From Paenibacillus lentus (GTDB lineage Bacteria; Bacillota; Bacilli; Paenibacillales; Paenibacillaceae), in the NCBI RefSeq assembly GCF_003931855.1, contig NZ_CP034248.1, forward strand, positions 1,984,001 to 2,048,000: a stretch of 64,000 nt of DNA, read 5' to 3'. The notes below the pieces were generated by a model. The model had not been told where the DNA came from. It ran no database searches and saw only the letters and a list, made by a program, of their open reading frames with translations. This document shows, piece by piece, positions 35,449 through 44,179 of this stretch (within the stretch, counting starts at the first letter, position 1; each line of letters starts with the position of its first letter). The translations under genes and the position numbers were made by a program.

Positions 35449-36255
35449 ATGAATTTAAATGACTTGATGAATGAGATGGAGGAATGGGTAGAGCAAGCAG
35501 CCGCCCTCCAGCTGGATGCGCTGAACCGTAAACATATGCAGGTACAGACCAAAGCACATGATACGGATTTTGTTACGGATATTGATCTCAGATCAGAGGA
35601 GATCTTGATCGATTGCATTTTGAAGCGATATCCCGATCATAGTGTGTGGACCGAGGAAGGCGGCAAGCTTGACAAGCAAAGCGAGTTTGTATGGGTGATC
35701 GATCCGATCGACGGCACGACGAACTTTATCCATGGTTTTCCGTTGTCATCGATTTCGATCGCCTTGCAGCATAACGGGATTACTCAACTGGGAATGGTCT
35801 ACTCACCACCGTTCTCCATGAAGTTTCAGGCAATTAGGGGGCAAGGTGCCTATTATAATGGGCAGCGTATCCAAGTGTCACAGACAAAGGATTTGAAGAG
35901 CAGCTTGCTTACAACGGGTTTTCCTAGCTGTGGCCATGAGCCTATCATTAACCTGAAGTATTTTAACAAAATGATAGGTAGGGTGTCGGGTATTCGCCGT
36001 ACAGGCAGCGCTGCGCTCGACTTGTGTTTTGTTGCGGCGTCGTTTTTTGACGGATATTGGGAGTTCGATCTTCATGCATGGGATTGGTGCGCGGGGGCTT
36101 TGATCGTGGAAGAAGCAGGGGGCGCGCTGTTCACGAGGGAGGTGGACGGCCATTCGCTTTTGATCTGCGGCAATCCAGAAATCGCGGAGCTGCTCCAATC
36201 CAGCTTGTTGGAGAAGGATGAACTATACAAGAATCGGGGTCAATCGATTGGTTAG
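35449..36255 (+). CDS. inositol-monophosphatase-family phosphatase
   Basis: 268 residues. All three metal-binding motifs are present: WTEEGG, WVIDPIDGTTNFIHGFP and HAWDWCAGALIVEEAGG. The family dephosphorylates inositol phosphates, fructose-1,6-bisphosphate, histidinol phosphate or PAP. The enzyme is cytosolic. Preceding gene: MBL hydrolase; following gene: regulator overlapping its end. A role in removing phosphate from an imported sugar or polyol phosphate fits. Confidence 0.88.
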   Translation: MNLNDLMNEMEEWVEQAAALQLDALNRKHMQVQTKAHDTDFVTDIDLRSEEILIDCILKRYPDHSVWTEEGGKLDKQSEFVWVIDPIDGTTNFIHGFPLSSISIALQHNGITQLGMVYSPPFSMKFQAIRGQGAYYNGQRIQVSQTKDLKSSLLTTGFPSCGHEPIINLKYFNKMIGRVSGIRRTGSAALDLCFVAASFFDGYWEFDLHAWDWCAGALIVEEAGGALFTREVDGHSLLICGNPEIAELLQSSLLEKDELYKNRGQSIG

Positions 36256-36967
36256 TTACCAGAATATTAAGTTGGAAATTGAAAAAATGATCGACAGCAA
36301 GCTATGGAAGGTCGGGCAGCGGCTTCCGTCGGAGTATGAGCTGGCGAAGTACTTCAATGTCAGCCGGGAAACGCTTCGAGCGGCCATCAAGCTGCTGGAG
36401 CAGGAGGGGAAATTGCTTGTCAAGCACGGCGTGGGCACCTTCGTCATTAAACCGCTGCCGATGATACCGAGCCGTCTGGAGTTTCTTCAAAGCATCGGAA
36501 CGATGATTAAGCTATCTGGCTTAACGGAGGAGAACAACAAGGAAATGATTGGGGAGGTGTCATGCACTGATGAATGGGCTAAGGCGCTGAATATTCAGGC
36601 AGGCGATAAAGTTGTGAAGCTGGAACGTATTCGTTATGCAGACGGAGAGGCCGTCACCTATTCCATCAACGTGATGCCAAAAGATTTGGTAGGCGATGCT
36701 TTCGAACGTGTGGATTTTAACGGCTCGTTATTCCGTTTTCTTGAGGAGGAATGCGGTATTGTTATCGCCAGAGCGGATACGGAATTGCTGGTTCCGTTCA
36801 AAAAGGACAAGCATGTGCAACGATTGCAGGTCGATAAGGAGGAAGAGACGCCGGTTATTTTGCTGAAACAACTCCATTATGACGAGCAAAACAGAGAAGT
36901 GCTGTACTCTTTCGACTATTTAAGGAACGATGTCTTTCATTTCTGGATACGCAGGGAACGAAAATAA
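36248..36967 (+). CDS. GntR-family regulator, HutC (UTRA) subfamily
   Basis: About 239 residues. Winged helix (YQNIKLEIEKMIDSKLWKVG, LPSEYELAKYFNVSRETLRA) and a UTRA effector domain (VVKLERIRYADGEAVTYSIN ... LLKQLHYDEQNREVLYSFDY). Natural N-terminus at TTG 36248; an in-frame ATG at 36218 with GGAGAAGG directly before it is the alternative. It overlaps the phosphatase gene. It probably senses a pathway intermediate and binds the GTATAGAC-type dyad upstream of the operon. Confidence 0.88.
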   Translation: MVSYQNIKLEIEKMIDSKLWKVGQRLPSEYELAKYFNVSRETLRAAIKLLEQEGKLLVKHGVGTFVIKPLPMIPSRLEFLQSIGTMIKLSGLTEENNKEMIGEVSCTDEWAKALNIQAGDKVVKLERIRYADGEAVTYSINVMPKDLVGDAFERVDFNGSLFRFLEEECGIVIARADTELLVPFKKDKHVQRLQVDKEEETPVILLKQLHYDEQNREVLYSFDYLRNDVFHFWIRRERK

Positions 36968-37137
36968 CTCCGATAAAACGCCTCCAAGCGTGGATTAGAA
37001 TGCAGATAGCAACATACTTATCGATATTCATAAAGCAGCATGAATGATGCATTATGGTATAACACGGGCAGAATCAACGAATGACCATGACTTAGCAGAC
37101 AATGTTTTATAAAGTGCATTCTGGTGATAGCATAATT

Positions 37138-37178
37138 AGAAGAGGACGTCTTGGAATTTCCCGAGATGTCCTCTTTTT
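37138..37178 (+). terminator. intrinsic terminator 170 bp after the GntR gene
   Basis: AGAGGACGTCT / AGATGTCCTCT stem and TTTTT tail. Two short open frames over this hairpin (one on each strand, 37018-37290) are not convincing genes. Confidence 0.8.
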
Positions 37179-37424
37179 GCCCTTTCTTTATTTTGATAGC
37201 GTTGCCTATTTGGTCGAGAACGCTGGAGTATTGGTAGAAACCGATAAGAACACGTACACGAATTTCAACGAGGGAACACCTGATCAATGAGGAGCTCAGA
37301 TGCTGGGATCGCTGCTTCGTATCTGATTCGGGGAGTTATGCTACCAGGGCTGGAAAAGGCACAAAGTGGTGGCAGATGCTAGTACGGCGAAGGCTGTTGA
37401 CACAGTCAAGCCATCTATTTTAAT

Positions 37425-37715
37425 CGTTCAACCTATATAAATGGATTTTTAGCAGTTAGTTTCTTTGGCAAGGAAGAAAAAGTAGATTTAAATGGATTTC
37501 ATGTCGTTAGAAGGAGGCAAATTGCCAATCCTGAGTTATATTCTTGATTTAGGTGCATAAAATCCATTTATTCTCTGAAACATTCGTTTAGAGCATAATT
37601 AAATACATGAGATCCAATTAGTCTACGGATAGAACCTATACCATCCAAAGAATCTGGGAGCAACAGTAATCGCAGGAACGTTTTACGTGTTTGCCTGTTT
37701 GCCTGTTTGCCTGCT
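37425..37715 (+). repeat. dispersed composite repeat, copy 3 (module A 37425-37625, module B 37648-37690)
   Basis: Module A begins TATATAAATGGATTTTTAGC and contains AAATGGATTTCATGTCGTTA (37490), AAAATCCATTTA (37559) and ACATGAGATCCAATTAG (37605). Module B (AATCTGGGAGCAACAGTAAT, CGCAGGAACG) follows, reversed in order compared with copy 2. It ends in three copies of the 8-mer TTGCCTGT at 37691-37714. Confidence 0.85.
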
Positions 37716-38042
37716 TCCTCACATTCCTTTCAATAGTATCTTATATACTTTCTTTTTGAGAAAATGCATGATTTAGAGAGAGTGTTAGAGTTAAAAGAAA
37801 CTTTGGATTATTAGATTTTTATCTATCTGTTTCTAGCGAACAGGTTTTCTATACATTAGCTAAGAAGGCAACCGAACGGGAAGTTGAAACAATCAAAATG
37901 ATTTCAACCGACAGATCCCCATTAACTAAATTCAAGAACATCTAGAACAGATCAACTACTAAGCGCCGCTTGACCTGTTCTATTGTTGCAGTCCATATTA
38001 TAACCATCAACAAAGATCGCCGGAAATGAGAAAGAAAGGATA
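37716..38042. other. intergenic stretch with possible gene remnant and hairpin
   Basis: From about 37775 to 37947 a frame without start codon reads ... FGLLDFYLSVSSEQVFYTLA then KKATEREVETIKMISTD and ends at TAG 37945; it may be the 3' end of a lost gene. It is followed by a near-perfect inverted repeat TAGAACAGATCAA / TTGACCTGTTCTA (37943-37982). I do not recognise the remnant. Confidence 0.35.
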
Positions 38043-38816
38043 ATGAGGATGGATATGTCTAGTTTTTTTCGGGTAAAGGATGCTCCCGATTTTGTGATGT
38101 ATTCGACTTCCCATCTCGTAGGGATGGGGCTGTTGCTATTGCTGATTGCAGTGCTGTTTGCGGGGAGAAGGTATATTGGTTCCAGCGTGTTAGCTATGAA
38201 GGTGATTCGCTATGGCCTGCTTGGTTTGCTGTTGTTATCTGAAATTGCTCTAAACTCTTGGTATGTGTTTGAGGGACAATGGGATATTACGGATACTTTG
38301 CCGCTGGAGCTGTGCAGTGTTTCATTGCTACTGTCGATTGTAATGCTGCTAACGAGGAACCGATTGCTGTACCAGATATTGTTTTTTGCCGGAATTGGCG
38401 GGGCCCTGCAGGCATGGCTGACACCGAGTTTGGACTTTGGGTATCCGCATTTTCGTTTTTTTCACTTTTTCATTGCGCACGGGGCGATCATCCTTGCTTC
38501 GCTCTATATGACCTGGATCGAACACTATCGGCCGACATGGAAATCCATTGCTTGGGCCATGCTATTCCTGAATGTACTCGCCTTGGCTGTCGGTGCGCTG
38601 AACTATGCCATCGGTGCTAATTACATGTTTTTACGAAATAAGCCGAGCACGCCTTCCATACTGGATATGTTCGGACCACATCCCTATTATTTGTTGGCGG
38701 AGGAGCTTATCGCTCTCACGATGTTTATTGTTATGTATGCGTTGTTCTTCTGGATTCCTGATCTAAGGAGGAGGGTTACCAGACAGTCGGAGAAGGAGAG
38801 AGAGCTTACAGGTTAG
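38043..38816 (+). CDS. YwaF-like TIGR02206 integral membrane protein
   Basis: 257 residues, six to seven helices. The conserved region LPLELCSVSLLLSIVMLLT, GGALQAWLTPSLDFGYPHFR and FFHFFIAHGAIILASLYM, plus GPHPYYLLAEELIAL, matches the YwaF/TIGR02206 family of unknown function. AAAGGA precedes ATG 38043. Monocistronic or with the mug-type gene 60 bp downstream. Confidence 0.85.
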   Translation: MRMDMSSFFRVKDAPDFVMYSTSHLVGMGLLLLLIAVLFAGRRYIGSSVLAMKVIRYGLLGLLLLSEIALNSWYVFEGQWDITDTLPLELCSVSLLLSIVMLLTRNRLLYQILFFAGIGGALQAWLTPSLDFGYPHFRFFHFFIAHGAIILASLYMTWIEHYRPTWKSIAWAMLFLNVLALAVGALNYAIGANYMFLRNKPSTPSILDMFGPHPYYLLAEELIALTMFIVMYALFFWIPDLRRRVTRQSEKERELTG

Positions 38817-38875
38817 ACGAAGCTGTGTGTATTATAATGATGTTGTATTGTCCACAAAAGGAGGAAGCTAAGATT

Positions 38876-39432
38876 ATGTGCGAAGCAGATGAATCCAAGG
38901 CATTAACAGCCATCTCGGATCATTTGGACTACGGATTAAGCATCGTGTTCATCGGCTTTAATCCAAGCATTCGTTCCGGGCAGGTTGGGCATCATTATGC
39001 CAATCCTCGCAACAATTTTTGGCGCATTTTACATAGCTCCGGCCTCACGCCTAGATTGTATCAAGCTTCCGAAGATGGGGAGCTGCTGAAGCTCGGGTAT
39101 GGCTTTACGAATATCGTAGCGCGTCCGACAAAAGGAGCCGAGGATATAACCCGGGAAGAGTATGCGGAAGGCCGTAAAATTTTGCGGGCGAAGCTGGAGA
39201 AATATCGTCCGAAGGTGGCATGCTTTGTTGGTAAAGGCGTCTATACGGAATATAGCCGCAAGGCGCGAGCAGGTTGGGGATTTCAGGAGAGTCCTGTCGT
39301 GGAAGGAATTCATGAATTCATGAATTCGTAGCCCCTTCGTCCAGCGGTCTGGTGCGAATGCCGATGTCTGAAATCGTGGAAATTTATGCGAAGTTAAATG
39401 AGTTCATAACGGAAGTGCCTGCTTCAGAATAA
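38876..39432 (+). pseudogene. mug: G:T/U mismatch DNA glycosylase gene, frameshifted by an 8-bp repeat
   Basis: From ATG 38876 (AGGAGGAAG upstream) the product reads IVFIGFNPSIRSGQVGHHYA and NPRNNFWRILHSSGL, the catalytic GxNPS region of Mug/TDG-family uracil and thymine DNA glycosylases. The frame stops at 39331 after HEFMNS (151 residues). Just before lie GAATTCAT GAATTCAT GAATTCG (39306-39328). Reading with one GAATTCAT fewer continues HEFVAPSSSGLVRMPMSEIV to a stop at 39430-39432. That supplies the second motif (PSSSGL, the NPSGL wedge of E. coli Mug) and a normal length of about 182 residues. The stop is thus due to one extra repeat unit, and the current product should be inactive. Confidence 0.85.
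39306..39328 (+). repeat. 8-bp tandem repeat GAATTCAT inside mug
   Basis: Two full and one nearly full copies. An 8-bp change shifts the reading frame, so slippage can switch the gene between broken and intact states. Confidence 0.9.
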
Positions 39433-39525
39433 GGGCGTATAAGGGCCTTTTTTTAAGTTTTTCGCGGAGCTGAAATCATTTTAATAATCGCAATAATCAT
39501 AAGAAAAAAACAACCGTTAAAATGT

Positions 39526-39562
39526 GGTCTATCAATAGAAAGTCCGTCAATAGACCTTTTTA
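39526..39562 (+). terminator. terminator after mug
   Basis: GGTCTAT / ATAGACC stem, 17-nt loop, TTTTT tail. Confidence 0.7.
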
Positions 39563-39636
39563 AGAAAGCTTATCCTGTTAGGCCAAAATCGAATAAAATC
39601 ATGGAATTGGAAATTTGATCCACCCCATCATTCCTC

Positions 39637-39675
39637 TCGACTCTTTCAAGGTGATATGCTATGATATAACCTTGA
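39637..39675 (+). promoter_or_regulatory. candidate promoter overlapped by a dyad, polar amino acid transporter
   Basis: TCGACT (39637-39642), 17 bp, TATGAT (39660-39665). An inverted repeat TCAAGGTGATAT / ATATAACCTTGA (39646-39675, 6-nt loop) covers the spacer and -10 and is a likely operator. The gene starts 59 bp further. Confidence 0.5.
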
Positions 39676-39733
39676 TAACGTATTAACGAACTAAAGTGTT
39701 TAAAGTTGTAGGGACGAGACGGGGAGGATCAAC

Positions 39734-40516
39734 ATGAAGAGAAATAAACTAATTGTGCTTGGTTTAATTGTGGCAGTGATGATAGCTGCGTTAGTAGGAT
39801 GTTCCGGCTCCGGTGGAGCGAAGGATGACGGAAAGCTCATTATCGGAGTTGACGATAAATTCGCGCCAATGGGATTCCGGGATGAGAAAAATGAGTTGGT
39901 TGGTTTTGATATTGATTTTGCGAAAGCGGTCGGCGAAGAAATGGGTGTGGAAGTAACCTTCCAGCCGATTGATTGGAAAGCGAAGGAATCTGAGCTGAAC
40001 AGCGGACGGATTGATCTGATTTGGAATGGATATACAATTACGGAAGAGCGCAAAGGCAAGGTTCTGTTTACGAAGCCTTACTTGGAGAATAGTCAGATCA
40101 TTATTACTTTGGCGGATTCCGATATTAATTCCATAAATGACCTAGCAGGTAAAAATGTAGGTCTACAATCGTTGTCTTCGGCGGCGGACGCGCTTAACGC
40201 TAATCCGATCAAATCCGAAGTAAAGAGCGTTACCGAGTTCGCGGATAACGTACTGGCACTTACTGACTTGAAGACGAAGCGCCTGGATGCGGTCATTATT
40301 GACGAAGTTGTGGCTAGATATTATATGTCCAAAGAAGAAGGAACATTTAAACTGGTTGAGGAGACCCTTGCTCCTGAGCAGTATGGAATTGGTGTCAAAA
40401 AAGGCAACGAAGAACTGCTGGAGAAGCTGCAAAATGCAATAGATACACTGAATGCGAACGGCAAGATTGCTGAAATTTCAGAGCAATGGTTCGGCGAGGA
40501 CAAAATTTTGAAGTAG
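39734..40516 (+). CDS. polar amino acid ABC transporter lipoprotein
   Basis: 260 residues. Lipoprotein signal ending ALVG-C, then a family 3 binding fold (LIIGVDDKFAPMGFRDEKNE, VGFDIDFAKAVGEEMGVEV, and the ligand-site NSGRIDLIWNGYTITEERK). GGGGAGGATC precedes ATG 39734. Ligand probably a polar amino acid or cystine; not resolved. First gene of a three-gene importer. Confidence 0.92.
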   Translation: MKRNKLIVLGLIVAVMIAALVGCSGSGGAKDDGKLIIGVDDKFAPMGFRDEKNELVGFDIDFAKAVGEEMGVEVTFQPIDWKAKESELNSGRIDLIWNGYTITEERKGKVLFTKPYLENSQIIITLADSDINSINDLAGKNVGLQSLSSAADALNANPIKSEVKSVTEFADNVLALTDLKTKRLDAVIIDEVVARYYMSKEEGTFKLVEETLAPEQYGIGVKKGNEELLEKLQNAIDTLNANGKIAEISEQWFGEDKILK

Positions 40517-40575
40517 ACGTTGGTTAGTTATCCATCCATTTATAGATAGGAATTTAAGAAAAGTCATCATACGAT

Positions 40576-40608
40576 AACCGGATCGCTTATTGTCCGGTTT
40601 TTGTTTTT
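40576..40608 (+). terminator. intra-operon terminator between binding protein and permease
   Basis: AACCGGA / TCCGGTT with a 9-nt loop and TTTTTGTTTTT tail. Partial termination here would give excess binding protein. Confidence 0.7.
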
Positions 40609-40623
40609 GGGGAGACGAAATAT

Positions 40624-41283
40624 ATGAGTATAAGTTACCTATGGGACATCACGATACCGATGCTGCAGGGCGCCAGAACGACGATCCTACTGTTTCTGCT
40701 TGTCATCCTGATATCGATTCCGCTGGGCTTTCTCGTGACGTTAATGGTGAATAGCCGTGTGAAGCCAATTAGCTGGCTGGCTAATGGTTTTGTGTACGTG
40801 ATGCGTGGAACGCCGTTGCTGCTGCAATTAGTGTTCTTTTGCTTTGGCTTGCCTATGCTCCCAGTCATTGGTGAGTATCTTGTTTTGGATAGATTTGTTG
40901 CTGCTGGGCTAGCTTTTATATTGAACTATGCTGCCTATTTTTCGGAAATTTTCCGGGGCGGTCTACTGGCTGTAGATAAAGGTCAGTATGAAGCGGCGAA
41001 GGTACTGGGACTTAGCCGCTGGCAGGCGTTAACACGAATTATATTGCCGCAAATGTTTCGTGTAGCTCTCCCTGCGGTTTCTAATGAGTCCATTACACTT
41101 GTCAAGGATACGGCCTTGCTTTATGCGGTATCTGTACCTGAATTGCTCTACTTTGCACATACAGCAGTAAACCGTGACTTTACGATCATCCCGCTCATTA
41201 TCGCAGGAGCTATTTACCTGCTAATGACTTTAGGGCTTACCCTGTTGTTCAAAGCACTTGAGCGAAAATTCAAATTCGAATAA
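40624..41283 (+). CDS. polar amino acid ABC transporter permease (HisM/GlnP family)
   Basis: 219 residues, about five helices. EAA-type loop [20 protein letters not shown] and the family block [37 protein letters not shown] is also characteristic. Single permease, so the channel is probably a homodimer. Confidence 0.93.
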   Translation: MSISYLWDITIPMLQGARTTILLFLLVILISIPLGFLVTLMVNSRVKPISWLANGFVYVMRGTPLLLQLVFFCFGLPMLPVIGEYLVLDRFVAAGLAFILNYAAYFSEIFRGGLLAVDKGQYEAAKVLGLSRWQALTRIILPQMFRVALPAVSNESITLVKDTALLYAVSVPELLYFAHTAVNRDFTIIPLIIAGAIYLLMTLGLTLLFKALERKFKFE

Positions 41284-41306
41284 AGGACTGTGAGGACTGT
41301 CTAGTT

Positions 41307-42053
41307 ATGGCAATCATTGAAGTTAATCAATTGAAAAAAGTGTTTGGTCAGCTTGAGGTATTAAAGAGCATCTCCTTCAACGTCAATTCGAGCGAAGTAG
41401 TAGCTGTGATCGGCCCTTCTGGCTCTGGGAAGTCTACGATGCTGCGCAGTCTAGTCCATTTAGAAGAGGCGAATGGCGGCAGCGTCAAAGTAGGGGATAG
41501 ATATCTTGTTAAAGACGGCGTTTACTCCAGCAGTCAGCAAATCAAGGAGATTACTTCCCGTATGGGGATGGTGTTCCAGCATTTTAATCTGTTTCCGCAT
41601 TTAACGGTCAAAGGCAATTTGGAGCTGTCACCGAAGCTGGTTAAGGGGATGTCCTCTGTCGATGTGTCCAAGATGAGCCTAGAGCTGCTCGATAAAGTAG
41701 GCTTATCTGACAAGGCTGACGTTTATCCGTCCAGTCTGTCCGGAGGGCAGAAGCAGCGGGTAGCCATTGCTCGCGCCTTGATGATGAATCCGGAAATCCT
41801 GCTGTTCGACGAGCCGACCTCTGCCCTCGATCCCGAACTGACGGGGGAAGTGCTGCAGGTTATGAAACGCTTGGCCGAGGAGCGGATTACGATGATCGTG
41901 GTGACGCATGAAATGGGCTTTGCCCGGGAAGTCGCGGATCGAGTCCTGTTCATGGCGGACGGCGAAATCATCGAGTCCGGCGCGCCGGAGCAGATCTTTG
42001 GAAATCCGCGGCATGAGCGGACACGGGCATTCTTGACCCGGGTATTGGCTTGA
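41307..42053 (+). CDS. polar amino acid ABC transporter ATP-binding protein (GlnQ family)
   Basis: 248 residues. Walker [10 protein letters not shown], signature [16 protein letters not shown], Walker [17 protein letters not shown]-loop [16 protein letters not shown]. Standard GlnQ size. Ends the operon before a strong terminator. Confidence 0.95.
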   Translation: MAIIEVNQLKKVFGQLEVLKSISFNVNSSEVVAVIGPSGSGKSTMLRSLVHLEEANGGSVKVGDRYLVKDGVYSSSQQIKEITSRMGMVFQHFNLFPHLTVKGNLELSPKLVKGMSSVDVSKMSLELLDKVGLSDKADVYPSSLSGGQKQRVAIARALMMNPEILLFDEPTSALDPELTGEVLQVMKRLAEERITMIVVTHEMGFAREVADRVLFMADGEIIESGAPEQIFGNPRHERTRAFLTRVLA

Positions 42054-42092
42054 TCAGTGTTTCGTCTCGCGAACAATGAATATAATACTACA

Positions 42093-42136
42093 AGGGCTGT
42101 CCCAAGATCTGAAATGACTCGGGAACAGCCCCTGTT
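42093..42136 (+). terminator. terminator of the amino acid transporter operon
   Basis: GGGCTGTCCC / GGGAACAGCCC stem; a half of the same hairpin sequence (GGGGCTGTTCC) is also present at 12149 after the DesR-like gene. Confidence 0.75.
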
Positions 42137-42237
42137 TATATGTGCACTACAGCAAAGCCTATAATCATTTTGACTTAAGACTGCAAAGATACTGGTACAG
42201 GTACTCCCTGCTTATCAACTGAACAGCTACATTCAAC

Positions 42238-42516
42238 TGCATACACCAAACTGCGCACACCACGTTGTCGTACATTAAGATGCATACACCAAACTGCGCA
42301 CACTATGCCGTCGCACATTAAATGGAGTCCGTGTATCTAATTATGCTCTGAACGAATGTTTCAAAACAATAGATGGATTTTAGGCACCTAAAATCCAAAA
42401 TCCAGGCCATGACTGGCAAATCCCCTTCTTTTAACACATGAAATCCATTTAAATCTACCTTCTCTTATTTGCCGTGGAAACTAACTACTTTAAATCCATC
42501 TATATAAGTTGAACTA
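42238..42516 (-). repeat. dispersed repeat copy 4 (module A 42317-42516) with 43-bp direct repeat (42238-42322)
   Basis: The reverse of 42516-42317 matches module A: TATATAGATGGATTTAAAGT, AAATGGATTTCATGTG, then inverted AAAATCCATCTA and an end near GTGTATCTAATTATGCTC. Two 43-bp units starting TGCATACACCAAACTGCGCA (42238 and 42281) adjoin it. No module B found here. Confidence 0.85.
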
Positions 42517-42535
42517 TTAAAATGTATACGTTGAA

Positions 42536-44173
42536 CTATAGACTCTCAAGCTTGCTGCGATACATTTTCGGAGACACACCCTCCTGCTTCTTGAACACTT
42601 TGCTGAAATATTTGACGTCCCGAAACCCGACCATTTCCGCAATTTGCGAAATTTTCAAATGAGGGTTTTGCATGAGCTGCTTCGCCTTGTCGATCCGGTA
42701 AGTGGCTAAATAGTCGGAGAAATTAATGCCGAATTCCTGCTTAAACTTACGAGAAATATATTCCCGGCTGACGAAAAAAGCGCTAGCAATATCAAGCAAG
42801 GACAGATCATCGTCCATATAGTTCTGCTCAACGTATTTGACGATATCATTAATTGTCCGCTTGTCTTTAGCCTGCCGTTCGTTGATCACGCGAGCCAACT
42901 CGCTCATTAAACTATAAGACCAATCCCGCCAGGCGAACAGCGTAAAAGCATAACTGCCCGGGTGGGGAGGCTGATTCAGCCGGTCGCTTTGCTCCAATGC
43001 GGTTTCGGCATTCCCGGCGGCATCGCCCAATGTCTCCCGCAGGAGCTGGACGCGAAACTGCATGACCGCAGTTGTCCATTGCTGAAGCTGCTCCGGCGTA
43101 ATGCCCTCGGTTCGGGCGAGCTCGCTAACCCATTTTTGCGAGGCTTCGGAAATTTGCCCGTCACTTCCGCTAAGGACAGCCATCTTCCATTCCTCTCTAA
43201 CCGAACTGAAGGTATACTGGCCATGTCTTTCCGCCGAATCGTCGCTTTCTGCTTCAAGTGAATGCACATAGGCGTCGCTCCGCAGCACGTTGCGCCTGGC
43301 CAGTGCCATCTTCGCTTCGGCATATTGAGCCGGAAGGCTGTGCGGAAGCTGGCCTGCCAAGCCGATCCCGAAATGCATTCTGCGCTGAAATGTATGGAAC
43401 AATCCTTCGTTAATGCGGAAAATCAGTTCCTGAATGTTGCAGAATCGCTCCCAGGTCAGAATAATAATTTCCCAGGGAGCACCCCAATACTTGAAGGCGA
43501 TGCCAGAACGATCTTTGGCGAGGAACTCATTGCAAACATTAATGATGGCAAAGTGCATTAATTCGCTGTTGTTGCCGAATCGCTTGAAGAGCAGCGCATC
43601 GCTGGCATCCAGCTGCAGCAGCGATAGCTGTACGGCTTCGGCTTCCATTGGGATGGCACCCTCATTGCGAAGGCGACGAACAGAAGCCTCGGCGGCGCTC
43701 TGATCGTCAATAAGGGAGGAGAGCAGCTTCTCCCCGTAAACCGGTTTGAATTCATTCAACTGGATGTTTTGCCGCTGTATGTCGATCCGATCCCGCTCCT
43801 CTTCGCGCCATTCCGTCACTGCTTTATGAACCGCGGCATTGATCGCCTCAGCTTCAATCGGCTTTAGGATATAATCGATTCCTCCATGGCGGACGGTGTT
43901 GCGGACGAATTCGAAATCGTTGTGACCGCTGACCACGATGAATTTAATGGTATCGGCAAATTCGCTGATCCATTCCATTAGCTCCATGCCGTGTCCGGAG
44001 GCCATCATCATGTCCATAATGACAAGTTCTGGGCGGGACTTGCGGATGAGCTCCATCGCCTCGTTGCCGCTTCCGGCCTCCAGAATTTCATTGATGCCGT
44101 GGGCATCCCAATCTACGAGAAGATGGACAGCCTTACGGACTCTGGCTTCATCATCTACAATAAGTGCTTTCAT
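42536..44173 (-). CDS. YesN-type AraC-family response regulator
   Basis: 545 residues. N-terminal receiver (LIVDDEARVRKAV; phospho-acceptor Asp in VIMDMMMAS; Lys in YILKPIEAEA), a long middle region, and a C-terminal AraC double helix-turn-helix (LSLLDIASAFFVSREYISRK, ISQIAEMVGFRDVKYFSKVF). The receiver loop after the Asp reads MMMASGHGME where most have RMPGMDG. Lies 6 bp after its kinase. It should activate the divergent ABC transporter and glycosidase genes. Confidence 0.93.
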   Translation of the reverse strand: MKALIVDDEARVRKAVHLLVDWDAHGINEILEAGSGNEAMELIRKSRPELVIMDMMMASGHGMELMEWISEFADTIKFIVVSGHNDFEFVRNTVRHGGIDYILKPIEAEAINAAVHKAVTEWREEERDRIDIQRQNIQLNEFKPVYGEKLLSSLIDDQSAAEASVRRLRNEGAIPMEAEAVQLSLLQLDASDALLFKRFGNNSELMHFAIINVCNEFLAKDRSGIAFKYWGAPWEIIILTWERFCNIQELIFRINEGLFHTFQRRMHFGIGLAGQLPHSLPAQYAEAKMALARRNVLRSDAYVHSLEAESDDSAERHGQYTFSSVREEWKMAVLSGSDGQISEASQKWVSELARTEGITPEQLQQWTTAVMQFRVQLLRETLGDAAGNAETALEQSDRLNQPPHPGSYAFTLFAWRDWSYSLMSELARVINERQAKDKRTINDIVKYVEQNYMDDDLSLLDIASAFFVSREYISRKFKQEFGINFSDYLATYRIDKAKQLMQNPHLKISQIAEMVGFRDVKYFSKVFKKQEGVSPKMYRSKLESL

Positions 44174-44179
44174 CTCTAA

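Noticed and set aside
37018-37290. Open frames on both strands
   Set aside because: Both cover a terminator hairpin, overlap each other and show no recognisable features.
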